42,121 nt of DNA, taken from NCBI GenBank assembly GCA_938036875.1, contig CALHVX010000003.1, forward strand, positions 1-42,121, written 5' to 3'. This stretch comes from an uncultured Pseudomonadales bacterium (GTDB taxonomy: Bacteria > Pseudomonadota > Gammaproteobacteria > Pseudomonadales > Azotimanducaceae). Numbering within the stretch: position 1 is the stretch's first letter; the number at the start of each line of letters is the position of its first letter. The notes beneath the pieces are model-generated. The model worked only from the letters and a program-made list of their open reading frames with translations, was not told the DNA's origin and ran no database searches. Made by a program: the position numbers and the translations under genes. Below are positions 35,494-42,121 of this stretch, piece by piece.

Positions 35494-35534
35494 TTTGGGT
35501 TAAGAAAGTTTGGGTTAAGAAAGTCTGGGTTTAG
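35494..35534. repeat. Tandem 15-bp repeat (two full copies plus a partial third)
   Basis: TTTGGGTTAAGAAAG occurs at 35494-35508 and again exactly at 35509-35523, followed by the related TCTGGGTTTAG (35524-35534). It lies between the uxuA operator and the stop codon of the DM13 gene. Slippage is the simplest origin; an accessory protein-binding array for the uxuA promoter is possible. Confidence 0.65.
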
Positions 35535-36134
35535 CTATCTAGTCGTTTGAGTCAGGGTCGCTGGCGAAAACAGGATGCCAAAGAGCTCACACCAGATAAC
35601 GACGGATTGATATTGCGCGACATCTGTCCCACTGGGAATAGGGTAGTTCTGATTACCCACATTACCCTTTAGCTTGCCCAGGCTTAGAAACTTAGCTTCT
35701 CCCACATCAGCTGTGCGGATTGGGTTTGCATGCTCGCTGAGGTAAACCACCAGCGCGGGCCCATTAGTGGTGCGGAAGTTCTCTAGACGCAGTACATGCT
35801 GGCCAGTGCTCAGACTGTAAAGATTGGCCTCACCGCTACCTTTATGGCGTGCGTCCGCGTCCATGAATTGGCCTGACGCAATGAGGGTAGGGTTGTCTGG
35901 CATTAGCTCGCTAATCGGTGATTCAATCTTAGCTGCAGCCCGCATTATTCTCGGTCGCATCAAGGTTCGATTTGCCTGGGGCAGAGCCATGATTGCGGTC
36001 ATGTTGAGGCTGCCATCCGCCTTGGTTAGCTTAAAGCTGTTGTCCACGGTTTGATCTTCGAACAGGGGGCCAACGACCACCCAGCCGAGTACTAGCGTCA
36101 CAGCCGCAGCGGCGGTAAAAGTGATTCCTCGCAA
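35535..36134 (-). CDS. DM13 domain-containing membrane-anchored protein
   Basis: A 199-residue protein. An N-terminal hydrophobic helix (about 4-22, FTAAAAVTLVLGWVVVGPLF) acts as a membrane anchor or uncleaved signal, placing the rest in the periplasm. From about residue 85 it matches the DM13 domain: SGQFMDADARHKGSGEANLY, HVLRLENFRTTNGPALVVYL and a final FGILFSPATL. DM13 domains are thought to take part in redox or electron-transfer reactions near membranes, with a conserved Cys in many members; here one Cys lies near the end in VVIWCELFG, as is typical. No operon partner is evident: upstream is the sulfotransferase (99 bp away, same strand), downstream the uxu operon. Confidence 0.8.
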   Translation of the reverse strand: MRGITFTAAAAVTLVLGWVVVGPLFEDQTVDNSFKLTKADGSLNMTAIMALPQANRTLMRPRIMRAAAKIESPISELMPDNPTLIASGQFMDADARHKGSGEANLYSLSTGQHVLRLENFRTTNGPALVVYLSEHANPIRTADVGEAKFLSLGKLKGNVGNQNYPIPSGTDVAQYQSVVIWCELFGILFSPATLTQTTR

Positions 36135-36169
36135 GGCTCTTCCTTACCAAAATTACAGCGCCAGTGTAA

Positions 36170-36190
36170 GCGCGAAGAACGCTTCGGCGC
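36170..36190. other. Short stem-loop downstream of the sulfotransferase gene
   Basis: CGAAG (36173-36177) pairs with CTTCG (36182-36186) around AACG, and three further GC pairs form across a one-base bulge. It lies between the sulfotransferase stop and the DM13 start on the minus strand. There is no U-tract after it, so it is at best a weak terminator or an RNA processing site. Confidence 0.25.
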
Positions 36191-36233
36191 AAAACAAGGG
36201 GTGTTATCCAACGGAAAATAGGTGCTTTCTGCG

Positions 36234-37040
36234 CTAGACCGTTTTGGATGCCATGGAAGTAGCGTCTAATCGACGGTTCTCTAGGTAGCGTCGGTTGCGG
36301 CGCCAATAGCGAATCTCACCTTCGAGCCTGCGCCACCAAGCGTCGTTGATTTTTTTAGCCGTGGTGCCGGCGCCGATAACCCCGTCCAATGCCTGAGCCC
36401 AGCTTGAATCTTGTTCATAGCCGAAGTGTTCAAGGAAGGTGGCCATGTCGGGGTTAGCATCCAGTTCAGCTCGAACACGGGGCAAGTGTTCACGCCAGCT
36501 GTTCAATCGCGTGACATCAAGGGGCCGTGCGCCGTTCAAGGCGTCGGTGGCCATAGGATTGAGCCGTTCAATGCCGTCGGGAAATTGTTCAAAGTTGCCA
36601 GTTCTTTGTAGCCAGGGCGCTAACTGTTCTATGCCCTGTTGCACGTAAGCGGGCTTGGTTAGCAAATCTTCATAGCGCACCATTAGATAGCGTTGGTGGT
36701 AGCGCTGCTTCTGGATTGCCGCCGCGTGCTTTCGCCAACGCGAAAAATCAACAAAATATTGTCCGGGGCGAGACCTATGTATGCTCGAAACCACCGACCT
36801 TGGATCTCTCACCATAGCAACGACATATAGGTTTGGGTCACCCACAAAAGCAGGATCGATACGAGTGGTATCGGAAGGTTTTTTTGAGAGAAAGGGAAAC
36901 TGTTGTGCGTCTACCTGCGCGAAGAGTGACTGCTCGTGGGGGGCTGCTCCTGCGAAGTCGTAGGCGTAGCGCAGCAGTTCCGTCATTAGGGTTGTGCCGC
37001 TGCGAGGGCATCCCACTATATGTAAACGTCTATCGGGCAT
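36234..37040 (-). CDS. PAPS-dependent sulfotransferase family protein
   Basis: A 268-residue protein with the two PAPS-binding signatures of the sulfotransferase fold: 5'-phosphosulfate loop HIVGCPRSGTTLMTELLRYA (7-26) and 3'-phosphate motif VRDPRSVVSSIHRSRPGQY (77-95). VRYEDLLTKPAYV (about 126-138) is also characteristic. It would move a sulfuryl group to a carbohydrate, lipid or protein acceptor in the cytoplasm; the acceptor is unknown. The gene is divergent from the histidine-kinase gene and 99 bp upstream of the DM13 gene. No PAPS-synthesis or glycan-assembly genes are adjacent. Confidence 0.85.
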   Translation of the reverse strand: MPDRRLHIVGCPRSGTTLMTELLRYAYDFAGAAPHEQSLFAQVDAQQFPFLSKKPSDTTRIDPAFVGDPNLYVVAMVRDPRSVVSSIHRSRPGQYFVDFSRWRKHAAAIQKQRYHQRYLMVRYEDLLTKPAYVQQGIEQLAPWLQRTGNFEQFPDGIERLNPMATDALNGARPLDVTRLNSWREHLPRVRAELDANPDMATFLEHFGYEQDSSWAQALDGVIGAGTTAKKINDAWWRRLEGEIRYWRRNRRYLENRRLDATSMASKTV

Positions 37041-37342
37041 CTTGGCGCGACCACTGCAAGTCAGTTCAACGAAACTAAGCTTGTTGGCGAACTCGCTTCA
37101 TGCTCTGCGTTCGCCACCAAACTTTCTGGTGTACTAGATAGCAAACAAATGTGAGGGAATGATGGATTGTTGCCGTTACAGCCGGGCGCTAGGTTGATCG
37201 CCATTACCGGGTTAGTGGTTAGCCAGTCACCCATTGTGCTGCGCAAAACTAGGGCGATTAGACTGTGTGTAAAGCGTGAATTTTTCATGCATTCGGCCGC
37301 GGAGCGCATCATTTTTGTCTGACATCCGCTATAGTTTTTGGG
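37041..37342. other. Divergent intergenic region between sulfotransferase and histidine kinase, with stem-loop
   Basis: These 302 bp hold no supported gene. A minus-strand frame of 83 codons (37061-37312) lacks a ribosome site and any family resemblance. One inverted repeat is seen: TGGCGAAC (37085-37092) with GTTCGCCA (37109-37116), extended by three more pairs beyond a mismatch. TATAGT at 37330-37335, seven nt before the kinase ATG, is a good -10 candidate. Confidence 0.4.
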
Positions 37343-38923
37343 ATGAAGCTAACAATCGCCCAACGACAATACGTCGCGTTTCTCGCGTTAACGCTCATTG
37401 TTTTGCTAATGACCTTAGGGCTTGCGAACTGGAACTTTGAATCTGGGTTTGTGGCGTTTATGGAGGCGCAAGAGCAGCAGCGCCTAACCCGGTTGGGTGA
37501 TGATCTGCTGGAGGAGTTTGCGCGCGCTGGTGGTCGTTGGGAGCCAGTTGATGGACGGCTGCTGAATCGATTGTTGTCACCCCGCAGGCCAGGGCAAGGT
37601 GTCGTGTCTGATCATGGGCCCCTATCGCGTTCAGGACCTCGATTACCCCCTAGGTTAACGATGCCTATAGACGGTGCGATGCGTCCAGGCAGCGCGCCAC
37701 CGCGAAAGGGTATGCGACCGCGAGGTGAGTCGGGCGACCGGCCTAAACCTAGAGATGGAGCCATACATCAGGGCGGTCCCGCTCCGCGCGCCGGGCCACC
37801 AAAAAGACAGCGCCCTGGAGGTGGTGGTGGGAAGGGTAAGCAGCTCAATCCGCCTACAGGCCTGTACGATCTGGACGGCCGCTACATTGCAGGTGCGCCT
37901 AACTTAGACGAAGACTCGCAAAACGTGGTTATTCCGCTGGTGGTTGAGGGTGTGACCGTTGGCGAGTTGCGAAGCCTGCCAAGACAGCAGTATCGCAGCG
38001 CTGAAGAAAGCCTGTTTGTTCAGCAGCAACGGACAACCAAATGGATGATCGGTGCGGCTAGCTTGTTGGTGGCGGCCTTGGTCGCTTACCTGCTCTCATC
38101 AAGTATGCAGCGTCCGATTCGCCGTATGACAGACGGGATAACTGAGTTATCGAACGGCAACTACGAAACTGGTTTAGCGACATCGCGAACTGATGAGTTA
38201 GGCCGCTTGATGAATGATCTTCATCGGCTCTCCATTACCCTCGGTGAGGCGCAAACCGCGAGGCGCCGGTGGCTGGCGGATATTTCCCATGAACTGCGCA
38301 CGCCCATTGCTGCGCTCACCGCCGAGATTGAGGCGTTAAAAGATGGGGTTCGTACTTTTGGTCCAGACCGGCTTGCGTCGTTGGATGCCCAAACCGTCCG
38401 TCTAAGACGTTTGGTGGAAGACCTGTATGAACTGTCGTTGTCAGATGTGGGCGGTTTGCGCTACAACTACGAGCCCGTTGAGTTGGTGGCACAGGTTTCA
38501 AGTGTTGTCGATCAGGTGCGTGCTTCCGCGGTAGGTTTGGAAATAAATCTGGTGCAGCCAGGTGCGCTTTACATCAATGCGGACCCGCTACGCATTGATC
38601 AACTGGTCAACAACTTGCTAACCAATGCGGTGGCTTACACCGATATCCCTGGGTCTATACAGCTGAGCATAGAGCGCCAAGATGGCCGGGTTATTCTAGA
38701 AGTGGCGGATACACCACCGGGTGTTACCGAGGCAGAATGCGCGCGTCTGTTTGAACCTTTGTATCGTCGCGACAGTGCTCGGGACCGCAATCGCGGTGGT
38801 GCCGGTTTAGGTTTGGCCATCTGTAAAAATATTGCACTTGCGCACCAAGCGAATATTGAGGCCTCTCCGGCGGCGGCTGGTGGCTTGTGTATCCGTGTTG
38901 ATTTTCCTCTGCTGAGGTCTTAG
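37343..38923 (+). CDS. Sensor histidine kinase (BaeS-like) with Arg/Pro/Gly-rich sensor region
   Basis: A 526-residue inner-membrane kinase. TM1 lies at about 9-28, the periplasmic part at about 29-230, TM2 at about 233-252 (MIGAASLLVAALVAYLL), followed by HAMP (PIRRMTDGITELSNGNYETG). The H-box ADISHELRTPIAAL has His316. N-box: QLVNNLLTNAVAYTD. The G1 box is unusual, VADTPPGV rather than DxGxG, and G2 is GGAGLGLAICKNI. Residues about 75-170 of the sensor are very rich in Arg, Pro and Gly, low-complexity and strongly basic; BaeS relatives lack this. The ATG overlap with the response-regulator gene indicates a two-gene operon. An envelope-stress role by analogy with BaeS is an inference. Confidence 0.88.
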   Translation: MKLTIAQRQYVAFLALTLIVLLMTLGLANWNFESGFVAFMEAQEQQRLTRLGDDLLEEFARAGGRWEPVDGRLLNRLLSPRRPGQGVVSDHGPLSRSGPRLPPRLTMPIDGAMRPGSAPPRKGMRPRGESGDRPKPRDGAIHQGGPAPRAGPPKRQRPGGGGGKGKQLNPPTGLYDLDGRYIAGAPNLDEDSQNVVIPLVVEGVTVGELRSLPRQQYRSAEESLFVQQQRTTKWMIGAASLLVAALVAYLLSSSMQRPIRRMTDGITELSNGNYETGLATSRTDELGRLMNDLHRLSITLGEAQTARRRWLADISHELRTPIAALTAEIEALKDGVRTFGPDRLASLDAQTVRLRRLVEDLYELSLSDVGGLRYNYEPVELVAQVSSVVDQVRASAVGLEINLVQPGALYINADPLRIDQLVNNLLTNAVAYTDIPGSIQLSIERQDGRVILEVADTPPGVTEAECARLFEPLYRRDSARDRNRGGAGLGLAICKNIALAHQANIEASPAAAGGLCIRVDFPLLRS

Positions 38924-39612
38924 TGGTGACCGAACCTTACGTCCTAATTGTAGAAGATGACCCAACTATCGCTGCAGTATTGGCAGACTACCTAGAAATG
39001 GCTGAGTACAGGTCATCGATTTTACACACCGGTACTCATGCGGTGGCCAAGATACGAAAAGAGCCGCCGCTGATTGTCATTTTAGATCTCATGTTACCGG
39101 GTAAAGATGGGTTATCTATCTGCCGAGAAGTGCGCGCGTTTTCTGATGTGCCGATCATTATGGTAACCGCGCGCATTGACGACGTTGACCGCTTGCTTGG
39201 CTTGGAGTTGGGCGCGGACGATTACGTGTGTAAACCGTTTTTACCTAAAGAGGTGATTGCTCGAGTACGAGCAATTCTCAGGCGTGTTGGTGAACCTCGG
39301 CAGGTCATGCCGGCCTCGCAAATCGCCTATCGAAAGCTAGCGCTGGATCTTGAGCGATTCACCTGTGTTTTGGATGAGCAGCCCGTTGAATTGACCCGGG
39401 TTGAGTTTCGTATGCTGGCGGCGTTGCTTGAGCATCCGGGCCGTGTTTACTCTCGGCAGCAGCTTATGGACATAAGCTATGAAACGCATCGGGTTGTCAG
39501 CGATCGAACCATCGATACCCATGTCAAAAACTTGCGTAAGAAGTTGCATCAAACGCAAAAAGATGACGACTACATTCACTCGATCTATGGCGTTGGTTAC
39601 AAGCTAGAGTAA
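38923..39612 (+). CDS. OmpR/BaeR-type response regulator
   Basis: A 229-residue regulator. The receiver domain has VLIVEDDPTIA (acidic pocket Asp12, Asp13), phospho-acceptor Asp55 in VILDLMLPGKDGL, the conserved Thr in IIMVTARID and Lys in YVCKPF. The C-terminal winged helix contains ELTRVEFRMLAALLEHPGRV and RTIDTHVKNLRKKL, ending IHSIYGVGYKLE, all standard for the OmpR family. It starts at a GTG that overlaps the kinase stop (38921-38923); the next codon but one region also offers GTG 38926. It is the cognate partner of the upstream kinase and probably activates export or envelope genes. Confidence 0.92.
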   Translation: MVTEPYVLIVEDDPTIAAVLADYLEMAEYRSSILHTGTHAVAKIRKEPPLIVILDLMLPGKDGLSICREVRAFSDVPIIMVTARIDDVDRLLGLELGADDYVCKPFLPKEVIARVRAILRRVGEPRQVMPASQIAYRKLALDLERFTCVLDEQPVELTRVEFRMLAALLEHPGRVYSRQQLMDISYETHRVVSDRTIDTHVKNLRKKLHQTQKDDDYIHSIYGVGYKLE

Positions 39613-39667
39613 TTTCACGCCTTGGTTATTGCCCTCGGAAGCCGTTGAGTGCGGGGTAGATATGGAG

Positions 39668-39683
39668 GCAATGGGACCATTGC
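39668..39683. repeat. Short palindrome downstream of the response regulator
   Basis: GCAATGG (39668-39674) and CCATTGC (39677-39683) are exact reverse complements separated by GA. It lies in the 157-bp gap before the MarR gene. With a 2-nt gap it is more like a protein-binding palindrome than an RNA hairpin. Confidence 0.35.
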
Positions 39684-39733
39684 AGCCGATCTGTTGACCT
39701 AGAAATGCTTGTTGGATAGCGACGATAAAAATA

Positions 39734-39763
39734 TTGCGTAATGCGTGAGTAATCACGTATTAT
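39734..39763 (+). promoter_or_regulatory. Promoter of the marR-oxygenase operon with 22-bp palindromic operator
   Basis: TTGCGT (39734-39739) and TATTAT (39758-39763) are 18 bp apart and form a plausible sigma-70 promoter. A 22-bp palindrome, AATGCGTGA-GTAA-TCACGTATT (39740-39761), fills the spacer and -10; its arms match at eight of nine positions. MarR proteins usually bind such palindromes and repress their own promoter. The ATG at 39770 coincides with the expected transcription start. Confidence 0.55.
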
Positions 39764-39769
39764 TTCGTT

Positions 39770-40282
39770 ATGAGTAAGTCAAAAAATCCAAAACCCGCCC
39801 TAGAGGGCGCCCCACAAGCGGCTCCGAGCGATGCAATCGCAAAGCAAGATCACCAGCTAACGGTCATGGCTCTGCTGGAGTCTGCCGCTTTGGTGGAGCG
39901 CGGCCTAGATTCTCAGCTATCCAATATCTGTGGTATTAGCTTTAGCGAGTACCGTCTGTTGCAGGCTTTGAGTGAAGCGCATGAGGCTACTGCCACTCGG
40001 GTGGAGGTGGCGCGGCAAGTAGGGCTTACCCCTTCTGCGGTGACTCGTGCCTTTAAACCCTTGGAGAAGTTGGGTTTTATTCGCTCGACCAAAAGTGAAC
40101 GGGATGCGCGACGCAGCTTGGCAACCCTCACCTCAGCGGGTGTTGAGCGCATCACCAATGCGCGGGCAGTAGTGGCGGATCAAGTAGCCAACTTGCCTGT
40201 GTCGGATTTGCCTAGTGCCGCGCTGGAGCAGTTTCGGGATAACTTGCTGTTGCTCGCTGGTAGCGGGAGGGGTGGTCGATGA
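39770..40282 (+). CDS. MarR-family transcriptional regulator
   Basis: A 170-residue winged-helix regulator. A disordered N-terminal tail (about 1-27, Lys/Pro/Ala-rich) precedes the dimerisation helix. The DNA-binding part has FSEYRLLQALSEAHEA, then VARQVGLTPSAVTRAFKPLE (recognition helix), then the wing GFIRSTKSERDARRSLATLT with the DxR/R motif of MarR proteins. Members respond to phenolic or other small aromatic ligands and often control adjacent catabolic or resistance genes. Its 3' end overlaps the start of the oxygenase gene (40279-40282), so the pair is co-translated. There is no ribosome site before the ATG; the transcript may be leaderless. Confidence 0.9.
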   Translation: MSKSKNPKPALEGAPQAAPSDAIAKQDHQLTVMALLESAALVERGLDSQLSNICGISFSEYRLLQALSEAHEATATRVEVARQVGLTPSAVTRAFKPLEKLGFIRSTKSERDARRSLATLTSAGVERITNARAVVADQVANLPVSDLPSAALEQFRDNLLLLAGSGRGGR

Positions 40283-41607
40283 GCATGCCAGATCTAAACT
40301 CCGGTGCCTTGGCCCCAGTAAGCAAAGAGCTGGAGCTGTTTGAGCTCAATGTGACTGGCAGCATTCCTACAGAGCTCAATGGCACTTTGGTCCGCAATGG
40401 TCCCAATCCGTTGAGCGGCCGCTTTGCTGGTGAAGATATGTTGGCTTGGTGGCCCGAGGCGGCGATGTTGCATGCCATTACGCTTCGTGAGGGAGCGGCG
40501 CTAAGCTATCGAAATCGTTGGATTCAGACACGGGCTTGGGGTGAGTACAACCAGATCGTGCAACAAGATCGCTTGTTGGAAACAAACCCCAACGTGAATG
40601 TTATTTCTCATGCGGGTGAAGTGCTGGCATTGGCCGAAGGTGGAATCCCCTTAGCAATAAATGCGCAACTCGACACGCTAAGCCAGAGCAAAGCGCATCC
40701 AGGGATCGGTGCTGGGATGACGGCTCATCCCAAGATAGACGCCCAAACCGGCGAGTTGCTCAGCTTCTGCTCGAGTTGGGCGGAGCCATTCTTGCGCTAT
40801 TTTTCTTGTGATGCCAGCGGTGCAACGGTGGTGGATCAGCTAGTTGAAGTGCCCGCACCAGCCATGATGCATGACATGGCAATAACCAAACGTTTTAGCT
40901 TGTTGATGGATCTAAACGTTGGTTACGATTTTAGTTTGTTTGAAAAAGGCTACCGCATTCCCATTTGCTGGCAGCAAGAGCGGACCTCTCGTATCGCGCT
41001 GATTCCTCGGCAGGGTGGTGAACCGAGTTGGTTCGAAATCGACCCCTGTTTTGTTCAGCACGTGGTGAACGCTTACGATGCAGCAGATGGATCGGTGGTG
41101 CTAGATGTGGCGCATTACCCTTGGTTCTTAAAGCTTAACTCGGATGGCTTTGAGCCAAACCCACTGGCAAGCTTGCGCCGCATTGTCCTGGATCCGAAAT
41201 CGGGTTTGGTTGCCGAGTTTGAACTCGATGATCTGAAGATCGAGTTACCGCGTATTAACGAAGCTTACACCGGGCAAGCCTATCGGTTTGCTTATGCAGT
41301 TGAGCAACCGACCAATGAAGAGATGCGCGGTGTCGTTCGTTACGATTTGCAGCGGCAAACCTCTGTGTACTACCAAGTGTCTGCTGGTGATCAAAACAGT
41401 GAGCCGGTTTTTGTGCCACGACCGAATGCCAATGCGGAGGACGACGGTTGGATCTTGGTCTGTGTGTATCGGCAAGCAACAGATACCACTGATTTGGTGA
41501 TTTTAAACGCGCAAGACATTGACGGTGAGGTGCAAGCCACTATTTCTTTACCTTGTCGGGTTCCTGCTGGATTTCATGGGGCTTGGCTGCCAAAATTAGA
41601 TGGTTGA
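40279..41607 (+). CDS. Carotenoid-cleavage/lignostilbene dioxygenase family enzyme
   Basis: A 442-residue member of the RPE65/carotenoid oxygenase family. NGTLVRNGPNP (34-44) is the N-terminal signature. The four iron-binding His residues can be assigned as His150 (MTAHPKI), His198 (MMHDMAI), His261 (FVQHVVNAYD) and His433 (AGFHGAW). The enzyme uses non-haem Fe(II) and oxygen to cleave a conjugated C=C bond in carotenoids, apocarotenoids or stilbenes. The usual DGDGM-H motif is altered to WWPEAAMLH (57-65). It is coupled to the MarR regulator, which favours an aromatic or stilbene-like substrate, but retinal-type products are not excluded. Its last 68 bp overlap the convergent nitrate-reductase gene. 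Confidence 0.85.
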   Translation: MSMPDLNSGALAPVSKELELFELNVTGSIPTELNGTLVRNGPNPLSGRFAGEDMLAWWPEAAMLHAITLREGAALSYRNRWIQTRAWGEYNQIVQQDRLLETNPNVNVISHAGEVLALAEGGIPLAINAQLDTLSQSKAHPGIGAGMTAHPKIDAQTGELLSFCSSWAEPFLRYFSCDASGATVVDQLVEVPAPAMMHDMAITKRFSLLMDLNVGYDFSLFEKGYRIPICWQQERTSRIALIPRQGGEPSWFEIDPCFVQHVVNAYDAADGSVVLDVAHYPWFLKLNSDGFEPNPLASLRRIVLDPKSGLVAEFELDDLKIELPRINEAYTGQAYRFAYAVEQPTNEEMRGVVRYDLQRQTSVYYQVSAGDQNSEPVFVPRPNANAEDDGWILVCVYRQATDTTDLVILNAQDIDGEVQATISLPCRVPAGFHGAWLPKLDG

Positions 41608-42121
41608 GTTCTGGTACACATGACCCACAGTTGGTGCCGCAACCTAAGGTTTTACCTAAGCCGTTAGTGGTTATGTTGCCGGATAGAATTTGTGTGCGAA
41701 TGGCTGCTTCACGGACTTCAAAGCAAGAGCAGATCATGGTTGAGGTATCTTGATCGGCTAGCGGCAATCCGGATAGTCGTTGCCAATCTGCGTTGGGTGA
41801 TGTGAACTGGCGAGCGATATGCTCAAGCGAGGGAAGCGTTTGCCGTTCTTTGCTAGCGAACATTAACCAACTAGGACACCCACCGTTTCGGCTCAGTAGG
41901 CGACGACAGCCCAGTGTATCGGTGTAGCTCACTAGGTCATCCCCAGCAAGTAGGTCTACGAGCGCTTCCAGTTCATGCAAAGCAACTTCATATTGCCAAC
42001 CGTTGGTGATTGGAGCGGCCGCCCAATGATGAATTGTGTCAATGGTGCTCAGCTGTTTTGAAGTGAGCCTTTGCGTTACGACAAGCCTAACCCAGTTGTT
42101 TACCTGAATTCGTTCGCAGCT
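41540..42121 (-). CDS. nasA: Assimilatory nitrate reductase catalytic subunit, C-terminal part (runs off the window)
   Basis: The minus-strand frame is open from the window edge to the stop at 41540, about 193 residues. The final 60 residues are a BFD-like [2Fe-2S] domain: ICSCFEVREAAIRTQI followed by LGKTLGCGTNCGSCVPELNH, giving the four Cys ligands (CxC ... CxxxxCxxC pattern). This domain ends NasA-type molybdopterin nitrate reductases. The preceding stretch (NGGCPSWLMFASKERQTLPS and the region up to the edge) fits the linker after the molybdopterin-binding domain. The enzyme reduces nitrate to nitrite in the cytoplasm for nitrogen assimilation. A NirB-like protein also has a BFD domain, but not at its C-terminus, so NasA is preferred. 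Confidence 0.75.
   Translation of the reverse strand, partial: SCERIQVNNWVRLVVTQRLTSKQLSTIDTIHHWAAAPITNGWQYEVALHELEALVDLLAGDDLVSYTDTLGCRRLLSRNGGCPSWLMFASKERQTLPSLEHIARQFTSPNADWQRLSGLPLADQDTSTMICSCFEVREAAIRTQILSGNITTNGLGKTLGCGTNCGSCVPELNHLILAAKPHEIQQEPDKVKK

Noticed and set aside
35868-35884. AATTGGCCTGACGCAAT inside the DM13 gene as a third operator
   Set aside because: It lies within a coding region and lacks the second half-site, so it is probably chance.
37061-37312. 83-codon minus-strand frame between sulfotransferase and kinase genes
   Set aside because: No ribosome site, no family resemblance, and it crosses the predicted kinase promoter region and an inverted repeat.

Overview
The window looks like chromosome of a free-living, probably marine or saline, gammaproteobacterium. 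GC content appears moderate (about half, by eye). The gene set fits that habitat: a TonB-dependent receptor, glucosylglycerate (compatible solute) enzymes, a sodium:solute symporter, an assimilatory nitrate reductase end and a BaeSR-like two-component pair. The lineage is an inference from family resemblance; there is no rRNA marker. I see no tRNA, rRNA, CRISPR array, insertion sequence or phage gene. Coding density is high.

Layout. 1-4200: the start of an exported M20 peptidase (minus strand), an HSL-type esterase, two tandem paralogous secreted proteins with Ig-like repeats and a C-terminal fibronectin-III domain, and a MAPEG membrane protein. 4192-8697 (minus): a translationally coupled trio of RND/MMPL exporter, periplasmic LolA-like protein and outer-membrane beta-barrel. 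8825-12790: a large LAL/MalT-type LuxR regulator followed by an alpha/beta hydrolase, then a small membrane protein. 12838-20025: a glucosylglycerate locus with SSS symporter, GH13_18 phosphorylase, glucosyl-3-phosphoglycerate synthase, HAD-IIB phosphatase and phosphomannomutase. The phosphatase and mutase are divided by a non-coding region packed with inverted and tandem repeats. 20202-20720: a DUF1993 protein.

20900-35500 is the most interesting part. A seven-gene plus-strand operon (TonB receptor, Tat-type lipoprotein sugar isomerase-like protein, haem-binding CxxCH dehydrogenase-like protein, Gfo/Idh/MocA oxidoreductase, Nramp-related carrier without the metal-binding motif, divergent second Gfo/Idh/MocA protein, GntR/FadR regulator) converges on a minus-strand uxuA-uxaC-uxuB operon. 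That second operon encodes the textbook route from D-glucuronate to 2-keto-3-deoxygluconate. A nearly identical 17-bp palindrome lies in front of both operons, so I infer a single regulon controlled by the GntR protein. I propose that the plus-strand operon captures a glucuronic-acid-containing molecule and cleaves it by oxidation (3-keto chemistry), since no glycoside hydrolase or polysaccharide lyase is present. The proposal is untested.

35535-42121: a DM13 protein, a sulfotransferase, a histidine kinase/response regulator pair whose kinase has an Arg/Pro/Gly-rich sensor region, a MarR regulator with a palindromic and probably leaderless promoter that is coupled to a carotenoid-oxygenase-family enzyme, and the C-terminal end of a NasA-like nitrate reductase. 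The last gene overlaps the oxygenase gene tail to tail by 68 bp.
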